A stretch of DNA of 64,000 bases from Solirubrobacterales bacterium (GCA_017304845.1 JAFKLL010000012.1:62001-126000); one strand, 5' to 3'. Positions 51,513 through 60,977 are shown, numbered from the stretch's first letter. The notes: generated by a model not told the origin, from the letters alone. Translations and numbers: made by a program.

Positions 51513-52688
51513 TTGAGCAGAGAACCAGCCCCCACAGACACCGTCATCGTCGAAGCCGTACGCACCGCGATCGGCCGCGGCCACCCGGCCAAGGGAGACT
51601 TCCGCGACGTCCATGCCGCGAAGCTCCTCGGCACCGTCTACGCCGAGGTGATCGAGCGGGCGGGCATCGATGCCGCCGACGTGGACGAGGCGATCGCGGG
51701 CTGTGTCCAGCAGTTCGGCGAGCAGATGCTGAACGTGGGGCGGACCGCCTGGCTGCAGGAGGGACTGCCGCTGGAGACCGCCGGGACCACGGTCGACTTC
51801 CAGTGCGGCTCGTCCCAGCAGGCGCTGAACCTCGCCTCCGGCCTGGTCGCCTCCGGCGCCCGTGAGTTTGTGATCGGGGCCGGCCTCGAGCACATGGGTC
51901 ACATCCCGATCAGCATCGGCCTGAAGTGGACCGACGAGGTCGGCCAGCCCTTCACCGAGGAGCTTTTCGAGCGCTACCAGCTGACCAATCAGGGTGTGGC
52001 GGCCGAACGGGTCGCGGACAAGTGGGGCCTGACCCGCGAGGAGCTGGACGAGTGGGCTCTGAAGTCGCATCAGAATGCGGCTCGCGCCCAGGACGAGGGC
52101 CGCTTCGACCGCGAGATCGTAGGCGTGGAGACGCCCCAGGGCGTCGTGAACGTGGATCAGGGCGTGAGGCGCGAGACCACGATGGAGGCGCTCGGCGGGC
52201 TCAAGGCCGCCTTCGAGGAGGGCGGCAAGATCACGGCCGGCAACGCCTCTCAGATCTCGGATGGCGCCTCGGCGATCCTGGTCGGCCGCGCCGACCGCGT
52301 CGCGGAGCGCGGCCTGAAGGCCCGGGCCAGGATCGTCGACCACTGCGTGATCGGGGTCGACCCGGTCCTGATGCTGACCGGCCCGATCGAGGCCACCCGC
52401 CTGATCCTCGAGAGAACCGGGATGACCCTCGACGAGATCGACCTCTACGAGGTCAACGAGGCCTTCGCCCCGGTGGTCGGGGCCTGGGTCAAGGAGCTCG
52501 ACGCCGACCCGGGCCGGGTCAACGTCAACGGAGGGGCGATGGCCCTCGGCCACCCCCTCGGCTGCTCGGGAACCCGCCTCATCACCACGGTTCTCCACGA
52601 ACTGGAGCGCACCGAGCAGCGGTACGGCCTGGTCACCATGTGCTGCGCCGGCGGCCTCGGCACCGCCACCCTGATCGAGAGGGTCTGA
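51513..52688 (+). CDS. Acetyl-CoA C-acyltransferase (thiolase)
   Basis: The 391-residue thiolase has the nucleophilic cysteine in VDFQCGSSQQALN, the catalytic histidine in ALGHPLGCSGTR, and the second cysteine in TMCCAGGLGTA. It cleaves 3-ketoacyl-CoA to acetyl-CoA and a shorter acyl-CoA. The TTG start at 51513 follows GAGAGGAAACC. It completes the beta-oxidation cluster and meets the convergent TetR gene end to end. Confidence 0.95.
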   Translation: MSREPAPTDTVIVEAVRTAIGRGHPAKGDFRDVHAAKLLGTVYAEVIERAGIDAADVDEAIAGCVQQFGEQMLNVGRTAWLQEGLPLETAGTTVDFQCGSSQQALNLASGLVASGAREFVIGAGLEHMGHIPISIGLKWTDEVGQPFTEELFERYQLTNQGVAAERVADKWGLTREELDEWALKSHQNAARAQDEGRFDREIVGVETPQGVVNVDQGVRRETTMEALGGLKAAFEEGGKITAGNASQISDGASAILVGRADRVAERGLKARARIVDHCVIGVDPVLMLTGPIEATRLILERTGMTLDEIDLYEVNEAFAPVVGAWVKELDADPGRVNVNGGAMALGHPLGCSGTRLITTVLHELERTEQRYGLVTMCCAGGLGTATLIERV

Positions 52689-53300
52689 TCAGGGCCTGAG
52701 GCCCTCCGTGAGCGCGAGGAGGGTTTCGGCTGCTTCCGACTTGGCCCGCTCCTGATCGTCGGCTCGGGCGATCATCAGGATCGCTTCGCTCAGGGCGGCC
52801 ATCAGTAGGTAGGCGAGAGGATCGGTGGGGAGCGGCTTTATCGAGCCCGCCTCGCGGGCGGCGCCCAGCAGCGCCTTGACCACGGAGAGGCTGTGGTCGT
52901 CGGCGATCTCGCGCCAGCGGGTCCAGCCGAGGACGGAGGGCGAGTCGATCAGGACTATCTGCTGGAGCTCCGGGTCGAGGCTTGCGTCCAGGGTCGCGGC
53001 GATGGCCGCTTCCATGACGGACAGCGGATCGGCGTCGGCCTCGCCCAGGGAGGGCAGCACCTGATCGGCGATGCCTTGGGTGAACTCGGCCTCGACCTGC
53101 TCGTACACGGCCTCCATCAGGTCCCGTTTGCCCCCGGGGAAGTGGTGATAGAGCGCGCCCTTGGTCACGCCGGAGGCGTCGACTACCTGGGCCAGCGAGA
53201 CCTCGGCGTAGCTGCTTGATCCGAACAGCCGACGAGCCGACTGGATCAGGGTGAGGCGGGTCGCGTCGGAGCGCTCGGTTCGGCTTTTCCCCTCTTCCAT
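52689..53300 (-). CDS. TetR family transcriptional regulator
   Basis: The 203-residue protein has a TetR helix-turn-helix (LTLIQSARRLFGSSSYAEVS, then VVDASGVTKGALYHHFPGGK) and a helical ligand domain. Two identical palindromes lie across its start codon and upstream, so it almost certainly represses itself and the divergent hydrolase at 53367. Its other possible target is the thiolase operon beside it. Confidence 0.92.
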   Translation of the reverse strand: MEEGKSRTERSDATRLTLIQSARRLFGSSSYAEVSLAQVVDASGVTKGALYHHFPGGKRDLMEAVYEQVEAEFTQGIADQVLPSLGEADADPLSVMEAAIAATLDASLDPELQQIVLIDSPSVLGWTRWREIADDHSLSVVKALLGAAREAGSIKPLPTDPLAYLLMAALSEAILMIARADDQERAKSEAAETLLALTEGLRP

Positions 53301-53312
53301 ACCGACGGTATG
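53298..53312. promoter_or_regulatory. TetR operator 1
   Basis: CATACCGACGGTATG is a perfect 15-base palindrome overlapping the start codon of the TetR gene. An identical copy lies 32 bases away. Confidence 0.85.
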
Positions 53313-53329
53313 TTATCTTGCGGGAAATA

Positions 53330-53344
53330 CATACCGACGGTATG
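53330..53344. promoter_or_regulatory. TetR operator 2
   Basis: This is the second copy of CATACCGACGGTATG, 32 bases centre-to-centre from the first (about three helical turns). The pair occupies the whole divergent promoter region between the TetR and hydrolase genes. Confidence 0.85.
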
Positions 53345-53366
53345 TGAAATCGAGAGGAAGGCTTCG

Positions 53367-54218
53367 ATGAGCCAAGAGACAGTTGAACTGCCGCAGGGGA
53401 CCGTCGCCTACCGGGACGAGGGCGAAGGTCCGGTCCTCCTCTTCTCGCACGGGATATTCGTGGACTCTTCTCTCTGGGACGGGCTGGTCGAACGCCTGGC
53501 GCCGGCCGGCTTCCGGTGCGTCCGTCCCGAGACCCCGATGGGCGCCCACCGGATCCCCCTCAATCCCGACACGGAGCTCTCGCCGCCGAAGGTGGCGGAC
53601 CTGCTCGCCGACTTCATCGATGCGTTGGACCTCGGTCCGGTGACGGTGGTCGGCAGCGATTCCGGTGGCGCGGTCGCCCAGATGCTCGCCGCGCAGCACC
53701 CGGAGAAGGTGGCCGCGATCGTCCTGAACAACTGCGACGCCCTCGACGTCTATCCGCCCTTCCCCTACAACGCCCTGCCCCCGCTGGCCCGGGTGCCCGG
53801 CAGCATCGCCACGCTCGGGCTGCTGTCGAAGCTAAAGCCGATCCGCTGGGCCACCTACAGGGCGTTGACGGCCGATCCGATCCCGGACCGGCAGCTCAAG
53901 AAATGGCTGGAGCCGACGGGCAGCGACCCGGCGATCCGAAGGGACGCGAAGAAGGTGATCGGCGGGCTGGAGAAGAACCAGGCGATCGAGGCTGCGGAGA
54001 AGCTGCGCCACTTCGAGAAGCCGGTGCTGCTCGCCTGGGGAACAGGCGACAGGTTCTTCAAGCTGGAGTTGGCCGAGCGGCTTGCGGCGATGATCCCGAA
54101 TGCCCGGATCGCCGAGATCGAGGGCGGGAAGACATTCGTCGCGCTCGACAACCCCGACGAGGTGGCGGACCTGATCACCGACTTCGCCCGGAACACGGCC
54201 GGGATTCTCATCCAATAG
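53367..54218 (+). CDS. Alpha/beta hydrolase lacking the usual catalytic histidine
   Basis: The 283-residue protein has the hydrolase fold: LLFSHGIFVDSSLW (oxyanion), a nucleophile serine in VGSDSGGAVAQ and an acid in WGTGDRFF. Where the catalytic histidine is normal (IEGAGHF-type) it reads IEGGKTFVALDNP. I recall a group of actinobacterial homologues with a TFV...D.P ending, so this may be a subfamily feature and not decay. ATG 53367 follows GAGAGGAAGG. It is repressed, by inference, by the divergent TetR protein through the twin operators. Confidence 0.82.
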   Translation: MSQETVELPQGTVAYRDEGEGPVLLFSHGIFVDSSLWDGLVERLAPAGFRCVRPETPMGAHRIPLNPDTELSPPKVADLLADFIDALDLGPVTVVGSDSGGAVAQMLAAQHPEKVAAIVLNNCDALDVYPPFPYNALPPLARVPGSIATLGLLSKLKPIRWATYRALTADPIPDRQLKKWLEPTGSDPAIRRDAKKVIGGLEKNQAIEAAEKLRHFEKPVLLAWGTGDRFFKLELAERLAAMIPNARIAEIEGGKTFVALDNPDEVADLITDFARNTAGILIQ

Positions 54219-54252
54219 GCACGAGAATCCCGGCCGCGCTCCGCTCTCCGAG

Positions 54253-56394
54253 CTAGCGGAGCTTGACGCGCTTGGTGGCGGCTCGCTTGACGCTGCCCGA
54301 GGCCGCCGTGACCTTGACCTTGAGGTTCTTGGGGCGCTTGCCCTTGAACCTCTTGGTCTTGATCCGGAGCTTCCTGGTGACCTGCCTGCCGGGGGCGAGG
54401 TTGGCCACCTTGATCGCGCGAGGGCTCCTGGCCAGCCTGGCCGGGGCGGTGGCGCGGATCACCAGGGGCTTCGCGGCGCCGTTGCCGACGTTCCCGACCG
54501 TGGCGGTGAGGACCAGGACCTTGCCTCGCTTGACCTTGCGGGCGGACTTCAGCTTCAGGGTCAGTTTCGGCTTGGTCTCCGGTGGCGGGGGGATCGGATC
54601 GGTGATCGCCTTGCCGGTCAGCGCGACCTGGGTGGGGCCGGGGTGGGTGCTGCTGAAGGCGTCGATGTCGAGGCTGGCGGTGCGGGTGCCGGCCGAACCG
54701 GACTTCGGATCGAAGGCCACGCTGATCGAGCAGGTGCCGGTGTTCGCCGGGATCATCGGGGTGCAGTCGTTGGACTTGATCACGAACGAATCAGCGTCGG
54801 GCCCGTTCAGCGCAGCACCCGTGAACGGCACCTGGGCGGGCCCGCTCGAGGTCAGGGTGAACGTCTGCGAGGCCCTCCCGATCGAGGAGCCGATCTTCGC
54901 CTCGCCGAAGTCGAACGGGCTCGGCTGGACCGTGAACTCGGCCCGGCGGGCGTAGCCGCTGAGCGGGATCTCCTGGTCGAAGTCCGGGTCGTTGTTGGAG
55001 AGGAAGGTCAGGCTCGCCTCGCGGAGGCCGCCCGTGTCGGCGGCCGGGCTGAACGTGATGTCCAGGGAGCAGTGGTTGCCGAACTCGATCGGGTTCAGGC
55101 AGGCGGTCGGGTCGTCGATGCTGAAGTCAGCGGCGTCCGGGCCGGTCAGCTGCGGCGCACCGAGCTGGAGCGGTGCGCCACCGCCCGAGTAGATCACCAC
55201 GGTCTCGGTCTTCGCGGCGGGCGCGTACCCGGAGGTCACCTCGCCGAACTCGAGGCCGTCCGGGGGCACGAAGTCCATGTAGGGAGGCGTGTGGCCGGTC
55301 AGGTAGACCGAGGTGGTTCCGACTCCGGAGACATCGATGTCGAGGCTCGCGGTGGGGGTCGGGTACGAGGTGGGGGAGAAGGTCACCGCGATCGAGCACT
55401 CCTCGCCCGAGCCGAGCAGCGACAGGCAGTCGTTGCTCTCCACGTTGAACTGATCCGGATTGGTTCCGGACTTGGTGACCGAGCTCACGAGGACCGACGG
55501 GCCGCCCGTGTTCTTGACGGTGACGACCTGCTGGGCAGAGGTCTGGTTGATCCGCGTGGTCGGAAAGTCGAGCGAGGCCGGGGAGACGCCGACATCAGGC
55601 TGGTTGATCAGCACGTCGATGCCGCGGGCCTGGTTGGTGTCACCGCCGTGCGTGCTGGTGGAGGCCAGGTCCGGGGCGCCGTCTCCGTTGAAGTCGCCCG
55701 TCGTGAGGGTGTTGGCGGCGAAGTCCTTGCCGTTCACCTTGGGCAGCGGGAAGGGCGAGCCCTCGAACGCGGAGAGGCTCCCGGTCCCGTCGCTCGCCAT
55801 CGTCGCGACGCTCCGGCTCCCGCCGCGGTTGGCGATCGCCAGGTCCTGCCACCCGTCGAGGTTCAGATCGCCGACCGCGAGCGCATACGGGTAGTCGCCG
55901 GGGAGCGGAACGGTGCCGCCCGCTGCGGGGTTGTCGACCAGGCCGGTGGCGCTGCCGACCGAGGTGAACACGGAGTTCGCGTTGGGGACGTCGACGGCGA
56001 GGTCGTCGTACGCGTCCCCGTTGAGGTCGATCGCCCGGAGGGAGGACGGCCACTGGTACTGGTCGAGCAGGCGGGCCGGGGTGCCGGTTGAGGTGAACGC
56101 GCCGGTCCCGTCTCCCTCCGCGGTGAACACGGCGGGGGCCGAGTTGGTGTTGTCGTCGAGGCCGAGAGCCACGTCGGGATTGCCGTCGCCGTCGAAATCG
56201 CCGATCGCGGAGGTGGTGAAGCTTCCGCTGGGATTGACGATCGAAGGCGGCACCAGGAACGGGCTGCCGGGGGCGTCGGTGAACTGACCCGTCGAGCTGC
56301 CCAGGGCGACCATGAACGTGCGGCGGGTCATTCCCGCCACGACGTCCGGCCAGCCGTCGCCGTTCACATCACCGACGCTGCCGACGCTGATCAC
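54253..56394 (-). CDS. FG-GAP / choice-of-anchor D surface protein, downstream part of a frameshifted gene
   Basis: From GTG 56394 this is 713 residues: FG-GAP-type calcium loops (VGDVNGDGWPDVVAG, DFDGDGNPDVALG, DLNGDAYDDLA, DFNGDGAPDLA), then three Ig-like choice-of-anchor D domains (SLDFPTTRINQ, LEFGEVTSGY, PFDFGEAKIGS), then a basic C-terminal domain of about 110 residues. It has no signal peptide of its own. The frame at 56391-56864 carries the signal and first repeats and joins in another frame with a four-base overlap. Comparison with the paralogue at 57405 shows the two were one protein. Confidence 0.8.
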   Translation of the reverse strand: MISVGSVGDVNGDGWPDVVAGMTRRTFMVALGSSTGQFTDAPGSPFLVPPSIVNPSGSFTTSAIGDFDGDGNPDVALGLDDNTNSAPAVFTAEGDGTGAFTSTGTPARLLDQYQWPSSLRAIDLNGDAYDDLAVDVPNANSVFTSVGSATGLVDNPAAGGTVPLPGDYPYALAVGDLNLDGWQDLAIANRGGSRSVATMASDGTGSLSAFEGSPFPLPKVNGKDFAANTLTTGDFNGDGAPDLASTSTHGGDTNQARGIDVLINQPDVGVSPASLDFPTTRINQTSAQQVVTVKNTGGPSVLVSSVTKSGTNPDQFNVESNDCLSLLGSGEECSIAVTFSPTSYPTPTASLDIDVSGVGTTSVYLTGHTPPYMDFVPPDGLEFGEVTSGYAPAAKTETVVIYSGGGAPLQLGAPQLTGPDAADFSIDDPTACLNPIEFGNHCSLDITFSPAADTGGLREASLTFLSNNDPDFDQEIPLSGYARRAEFTVQPSPFDFGEAKIGSSIGRASQTFTLTSSGPAQVPFTGAALNGPDADSFVIKSNDCTPMIPANTGTCSISVAFDPKSGSAGTRTASLDIDAFSSTHPGPTQVALTGKAITDPIPPPPETKPKLTLKLKSARKVKRGKVLVLTATVGNVGNGAAKPLVIRATAPARLARSPRAIKVANLAPGRQVTRKLRIKTKRFKGKRPKNLKVKVTAASGSVKRAATKRVKLR

Positions 56395-56864
56395 GGTCGG
56401 GTGTTGGGCCCGGGCTGCGGCGCGGTGTAGGTGAAGTCAGGATCCGTGGCGAAGGTGCCGTCGCCGTGGCCGAGGAAGGTGTCGAAAGTGCGCGGGTAGG
56501 TGTCGTTCATGACCAGCAGGTCGGTCGCGCTGTCTCCGCCGAACTGGCCGGTGAACACGCTGATCCGCCCGTTTCCGGCGCTCCCCGTCCCGAACGGGCT
56601 TCCCGGCGCCTGGGTGAATCCGGTTCCCTCGTTGTTCGCGAGGAAGACATAGACCCCCATCGAGTTGCCGACGCTGACGATGTCGTCGTTGCCGTTGCCG
56701 TCGAGATCGGCCGTGGCGGCATCGTTGACCTGATCGTTCGGTGACGGGATCGTGATCGGGCTTGCGGCCGAAGGCTGGAACGAAAGCGCCGATGCCGCCT
56801 GGGGCATCAGACCGAGGCCTGCGATCGCGAGGACAGCCAACGACGTGAGTCGCTTGGTAGACAT
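56391..56864 (-). CDS. FG-GAP surface protein, signal peptide and first repeats (frameshifted 5' part)
   Basis: ATG 56864 follows AGGAG by seven bases and encodes 157 residues: a signal peptide (LTSLAVLAIAGLGLMPQAASA), the family start ALSFQPSAASPIT, and the first FG-GAP loops (DLDGNGNDDIV). It ends ...GPNTRP at TGA 56391, just where the paralogue at 57405 continues into VIADVDDDGDQDIVAG. The continuation is found in the next frame (VISVGSVGDVNG). A natural frameshift or a one-base sequence error is likely, needing a -1 shift. Confidence 0.75.
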   Translation of the reverse strand: MSTKRLTSLAVLAIAGLGLMPQAASALSFQPSAASPITIPSPNDQVNDAATADLDGNGNDDIVSVGNSMGVYVFLANNEGTGFTQAPGSPFGTGSAGNGRISVFTGQFGGDSATDLLVMNDTYPRTFDTFLGHGDGTFATDPDFTYTAPQPGPNTRP

Positions 56865-56992
56865 TTCTATGCTCCTGGGGTTCGACGACGAGATGCCCAA
56901 CCGTGGCTGTGAAGCTTCCAGTTCCCGGCCCCTGCGAGTTGGCGCCGGGGAATATTGACAGACGGCTCCCCCGATACCCTGATGCGTCAGGT

Positions 56993-57412
56993 ATGAGCCC
57001 AGAGACCACTCACAGCTTCCGTGTCCGTTACAACGAGTGCGATCAGGTTGGGATCGTCTTCAACGCGAACTTCCTGATCTATGCGGATGTGGCGGCGAAC
57101 GAGTTTTGGCGGGAGCACCTCGGCGGGTACTCGACGCTGAAGGATCTCGGTCTGGACGTGGTGCTGGCCGAGGCGAACATCCGGTTCCGCCGGCCGCTGC
57201 ATTTCGACGAGGACTTCGAGGTCCGGGTCGGCGTCGGCACCATCACCAGCCGGTCGATGGAGATGGAGTTCGGGTTCACCCGTGACGGCGAGGCGGTCGC
57301 CGACATCACCATCGCCTACGTCTGCATCGACACCTCGAGCCAGGAACCCCGGCCGATCCCGGAGGGCATCCGGTCCGTGCTGGAGGGCCAGGGCTCCGAG
57401 TCGGCTATCTGA
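56993..57412 (+). CDS. Acyl-CoA thioesterase, hotdog 4HBT/YbgC family
   Basis: The 139-residue protein has the 4-hydroxybenzoyl-CoA thioesterase signature RYNECDQVGIVFNANFLIY with the catalytic aspartate, and a central helix ADVAANEFWRE. It hydrolyses acyl-CoA thioesters in the cytosol. ATG 56993 is selected because the domain starts 12 residues later. TTGACA lies upstream at about 56955. Its end overlaps the convergent FG-GAP gene by eight bases. Confidence 0.9.
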   Translation: MSPETTHSFRVRYNECDQVGIVFNANFLIYADVAANEFWREHLGGYSTLKDLGLDVVLAEANIRFRRPLHFDEDFEVRVGVGTITSRSMEMEFGFTRDGEAVADITIAYVCIDTSSQEPRPIPEGIRSVLEGQGSESAI

Positions 57413-60400
57413 TCCGCGTCACCCGGGCCGCGGCCGCGGGCTTCACGCCCTTGGCCGCGGCGGTGACCTTCACCCTCAGCTTCTTGCCCTTCTTGGCGGT
57501 CTTCTTGACGCGGACCTTGATCTTCCGGGTCACCTTCTTGCCGGCGGCGACGCTCGGGATCCGGATCGGCTTCACGGTCTTTGCGAGCTTCTTCGGCAGC
57601 TTCGCCCTCAGGACCACCCCGGTGGCGGCCACCTGACCGCTGTTGGCGATCTTCGCGGTGAGGACCAGAACCTTGCCTCGCTTGACCTTCTTCGGGCCGG
57701 AGAGCTTCAGGGACAGCTTCGCCGGGTTCAGGCCGCGGGCCGATCCGCTCAGGGGGATGGTCTGGGTCTCGAGGTTGCCCGCGACCTTGAGGTCGGCGTG
57801 GTGCGTCCCAGCCGAGGTCGGCCTGTAGGTCACGGTGAACTCGCACTCCTCGCCCCGGACGAGGCCGGAACAGCCGCCGTCCTGGGCCTTGACCGAGAAC
57901 GCCGAGGCGTCGGCCCCCTCGACGGTCAGCGAGCCGAGGGTGAACGGGGCGTCCCCGTTCGAGATCAGCGAGCTCGTCTGTGAGATCTCGGTTCCGACGA
58001 CCGTCTCCCCGAAGGCGATCTCGCTCGGAGCGTTCACGTAGGCCGCTATGCCGCGGCCGGCAAGAGCCACATTGGCCGAGCCGAAGTTTCCGGAGAGGGT
58101 CAGCCAGGCCTGCTTGCCCGCAATCGCGCTGGGCGTGAACTCGACCGTGACCTCGCAGGTCTGGTCCTCGGTCAGGCCGGTGCAGCTCGCGGGCTGATCG
58201 ACCGAGAACATGTCCGCGTCGGGACCGTTGATCGCCGGGGCGTCCAGCTTGAGCGGGGCGGTCCCGGTCGAGGTCACGGTCACCGTGGCGGAGCCGGTCT
58301 GGCCGACCTCGACATCGCCGAGGTCGACGCTTTCCGTGCTCACGGAGGCTCCGCCCCGGGTGAGGGTGGCGCTGAGCGGCACATCGACCGAGTTGCCGTT
58401 GGTGAGCACGTGGAGCGTCTCGGTGTTGGCGCCCCAGGCCGCGTTCGACGGGTCGAAGGTGACGGTCAGGTCACAGCTCTCGCCGGGCGAGGTCGTCACC
58501 GGGTCCTCCTGGGTGCCCATGCAGGCGGCGCCGTTCACCGAGAACGGTCCCGAGGTGAAGTTCGGAGGGCCTTCCAGGTCGCCGAAGTAGCCGGCCGCGA
58601 TCATGTCGGCGGTGCCATCGGACTCGAGCTCCAGGGTCTGAGCGGGGGGCGTCCCGTCGTAGGGATCGACCTCGCCGAACTGGATGCTGGTCGGGTGCGG
58701 CGTCACATGTGCCGCGGTCGCCGTTCCGGTGAGAGGGATGACCAGCTCGTTGTCGTCTCTCGTGTTGTTCTCGATCACGAGCTCCGCGCTCCGGGCGCCG
58801 GAAGCGCCGCTCTCAGGTGCGAAACGCACCTCCACCGGGCAGGAGTTCCCGGGAGTGACGACGCTGCATGACGGGGAGCCGACGAAGGTGAAGTCGTCGC
58901 TGTCGTCGCCCTCGATCGAGATCGGGAACGCGCTCAGGTTGGTGGTTCCGGTCGAGCTGATCGTGAAGGTCTTGGTCTTCGGGGTCCCGTACATCCCCAT
59001 CTCCACCGAGCCGAAGTCATGGCTGGTGGGGGTGACCGAGATCCCGGGGTCGATGCCGACCCCGTCGACCCCGAAGGCCTGGGTGCCGCCGCCGGCGGGG
59101 TCGCTGCTCGGAATCATGATCGACGTGCCCTTGAAGCCGACCGTGGTCGGGGTGAAGTGGATGTCGAGGGTGCATGTCGCGTCCGGGGCGATCGTCTCGC
59201 CCGCGCACTCGTCGTTGACGATCGAGAAGAACTCGGACTGGCCCGGGTTGTTGAAAACGGAGGGGGTGCCGATCGTCACCGGGCCGGTCCCGGTCGACTC
59301 GAGCGTGATCCTGACCGACGAGGTGTCGCCCTTGAACGTCGTGCCGAGATGGGTCAGGCCGGAGGGGACGGTCAACTCCGGCTCACCGCCCTTGCCGGTC
59401 AGCGGGACGGCGATGTCCGCCTGGTTCGACATCGCGTACCGGAGGGTGGCGCTCTTGTCGCCGCCGGAGGTGGGGGAGAAGGTCACGGCCTGGATGCAGC
59501 TGTCGTTGCCGGGGATCTGCCCGCCGCCGCAGGTGGTGGCCCCGAGCGAGAACTGGTCGGCGTCGGCTCCGGTGATCGTGATGTTCTGGGCCGGGATCGC
59601 GGGCGCCGCGCCGGCGTTGGCGATCGTCACGGACTGCGGGGACGAGGACTGGCCGGGAACCACCATGCCGAAGTCGACGCTCGACGGGCTGGGGGAGGCG
59701 TCCGGCTGGCTGATCAGGATGTCGATGCCGCGGGCCTGGGTGGCCTGCCCCGAGTGCGAGGAGTCCGCCGCGATGTCGGCGACCCCGTCGCCGTTGAAGT
59801 CGCCGCCGTAGATCGCGTTGACGGCGAAGTTGTTGCCGTCGATCGTGGGCAGGACGAAGGGCGAACCGGCGAAGGGCGCGATCGTGCCGTCGCCGACGTT
59901 CTTGATCGCCGTCGCCTTGCCGCTGCCGCGGACACCGACCAGCACGTCGGTCCGGCTGTCGTGGTCGAGGTCGGCCAGGCCCACCTGGTACGGCCCGTAG
60001 CCGGCGTTCAGCGAGCCGCCCGAGGCGCTGTTCTCGACCAGGCCCGAGGCGCTGCCGAGCAGGGTGAAGACATTGTCCGCGGACCCGCCGCTGTTGTCGC
60101 TCATCCCGACGATCAGATCGTCACGGGAGTCGGCGTCGAGCCGGATCGTCGCGATCGACTGGGGCGCCATGGGTCCGCTCAGGAGCGGCGCCCCGCCGTC
60201 GGGCGTGAAGGTGCCGTCGCCGTTGCCCTCGGCCACGTAGACGCCGGTCGGGGCGACGACCCCGCCGTCCCGGCGCATCGCCAGGGCCAGGTCGACGTTG
60301 CCGTCGCCGTCCCAGTCGCCGACGGCGACGCTGCCGAAGGCATCGAACTGGCCTCTAGTCGCCTGGTCGGCGAAATAGGTGATGGGTTGCGGGGCGAAGT

Positions 60401-60977
60401 TCCCGTCGCCGTCGTTGAGGATCACGTCGAAGGCGAAGTCGTACATGCCGGCCACGATGTCCTGATCGCCATCGTCATCGACGTCGGCGATCACGTTGGG
60501 GTAGGGCGCTGCCGGCTGCATGAAGCGGGGAGCTTCGGTGTAGGGGACGGCGAACGTCGAGTCCGGATCGGCGCCGAACTGCCCCGAGCCGTCACCCAGG
60601 TAGAGCTGCCAGTTGCGGTTGCTCACGGTCACGAGCACGTCGAGGTCGCCGTCGTCGTTGACATCGGCGATGTAGACCGCGCTGACCGACCCCGCGTTCG
60701 GCCCGGTGCCGAAGGCCAGCCCGCCGGGGTGGGCGTCGGTGAAGGTGCCGTTCGCCTGCGCGAGCTTCACCTTGAAGCCGTTCACGCCGCTGACCCCGAA
60801 GGCGATGTCGTCTCGACCGTCTTCGTTGAGATCGCCGGCCGCGCTCATGCTGATCGGATTGCCGCTGTCGGTGATCGGGCTGCCGGTGGCCGGCGTGAAC
60901 TTGAGCGCGCTCGCACCCTGCGGAGCCACCATCAAGACAGCGGCGACCAGCGCCAGCAGAGATCCCCTCACGAACAT
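57405..60977 (-). CDS. Very large secreted FG-GAP / multi-domain choice-of-anchor D protein
   Basis: The 1190-residue protein begins with a signal peptide (SLLALVAAVLMVAPQGASA) and the family start ALKFTPATGSPIT. Residues about 40-400 hold FG-GAP calcium loops (DLNEDGRDDIAFG, DVNDDGDLDVLV, DVDDDGDQDIVAG, DWDGDGNVDLALA, DLDHDSRTDVLVG, DFNGDGVADIA). About six Ig-like choice-of-anchor D domains follow (SVDFGMVVPGQ, SHDFGSVEMGM, SIQFGEVDPYD, SVDLGDVEVGQ, EIAFGETVVGT). A Lys/Arg-rich C-terminal domain of about 110 residues closes it. It is probably anchored at or near the envelope; no sortase or membrane anchor is seen. It shares an upstream element with the gene at 5751. Confidence 0.88.
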   Translation of the reverse strand: MFVRGSLLALVAAVLMVAPQGASALKFTPATGSPITDSGNPISMSAAGDLNEDGRDDIAFGVSGVNGFKVKLAQANGTFTDAHPGGLAFGTGPNAGSVSAVYIADVNDDGDLDVLVTVSNRNWQLYLGDGSGQFGADPDSTFAVPYTEAPRFMQPAAPYPNVIADVDDDGDQDIVAGMYDFAFDVILNDGDGNFAPQPITYFADQATRGQFDAFGSVAVGDWDGDGNVDLALAMRRDGGVVAPTGVYVAEGNGDGTFTPDGGAPLLSGPMAPQSIATIRLDADSRDDLIVGMSDNSGGSADNVFTLLGSASGLVENSASGGSLNAGYGPYQVGLADLDHDSRTDVLVGVRGSGKATAIKNVGDGTIAPFAGSPFVLPTIDGNNFAVNAIYGGDFNGDGVADIAADSSHSGQATQARGIDILISQPDASPSPSSVDFGMVVPGQSSSPQSVTIANAGAAPAIPAQNITITGADADQFSLGATTCGGGQIPGNDSCIQAVTFSPTSGGDKSATLRYAMSNQADIAVPLTGKGGEPELTVPSGLTHLGTTFKGDTSSVRITLESTGTGPVTIGTPSVFNNPGQSEFFSIVNDECAGETIAPDATCTLDIHFTPTTVGFKGTSIMIPSSDPAGGGTQAFGVDGVGIDPGISVTPTSHDFGSVEMGMYGTPKTKTFTISSTGTTNLSAFPISIEGDDSDDFTFVGSPSCSVVTPGNSCPVEVRFAPESGASGARSAELVIENNTRDDNELVIPLTGTATAAHVTPHPTSIQFGEVDPYDGTPPAQTLELESDGTADMIAAGYFGDLEGPPNFTSGPFSVNGAACMGTQEDPVTTSPGESCDLTVTFDPSNAAWGANTETLHVLTNGNSVDVPLSATLTRGGASVSTESVDLGDVEVGQTGSATVTVTSTGTAPLKLDAPAINGPDADMFSVDQPASCTGLTEDQTCEVTVEFTPSAIAGKQAWLTLSGNFGSANVALAGRGIAAYVNAPSEIAFGETVVGTEISQTSSLISNGDAPFTLGSLTVEGADASAFSVKAQDGGCSGLVRGEECEFTVTYRPTSAGTHHADLKVAGNLETQTIPLSGSARGLNPAKLSLKLSGPKKVKRGKVLVLTAKIANSGQVAATGVVLRAKLPKKLAKTVKPIRIPSVAAGKKVTRKIKVRVKKTAKKGKKLRVKVTAAAKGVKPAAAARVTRIR

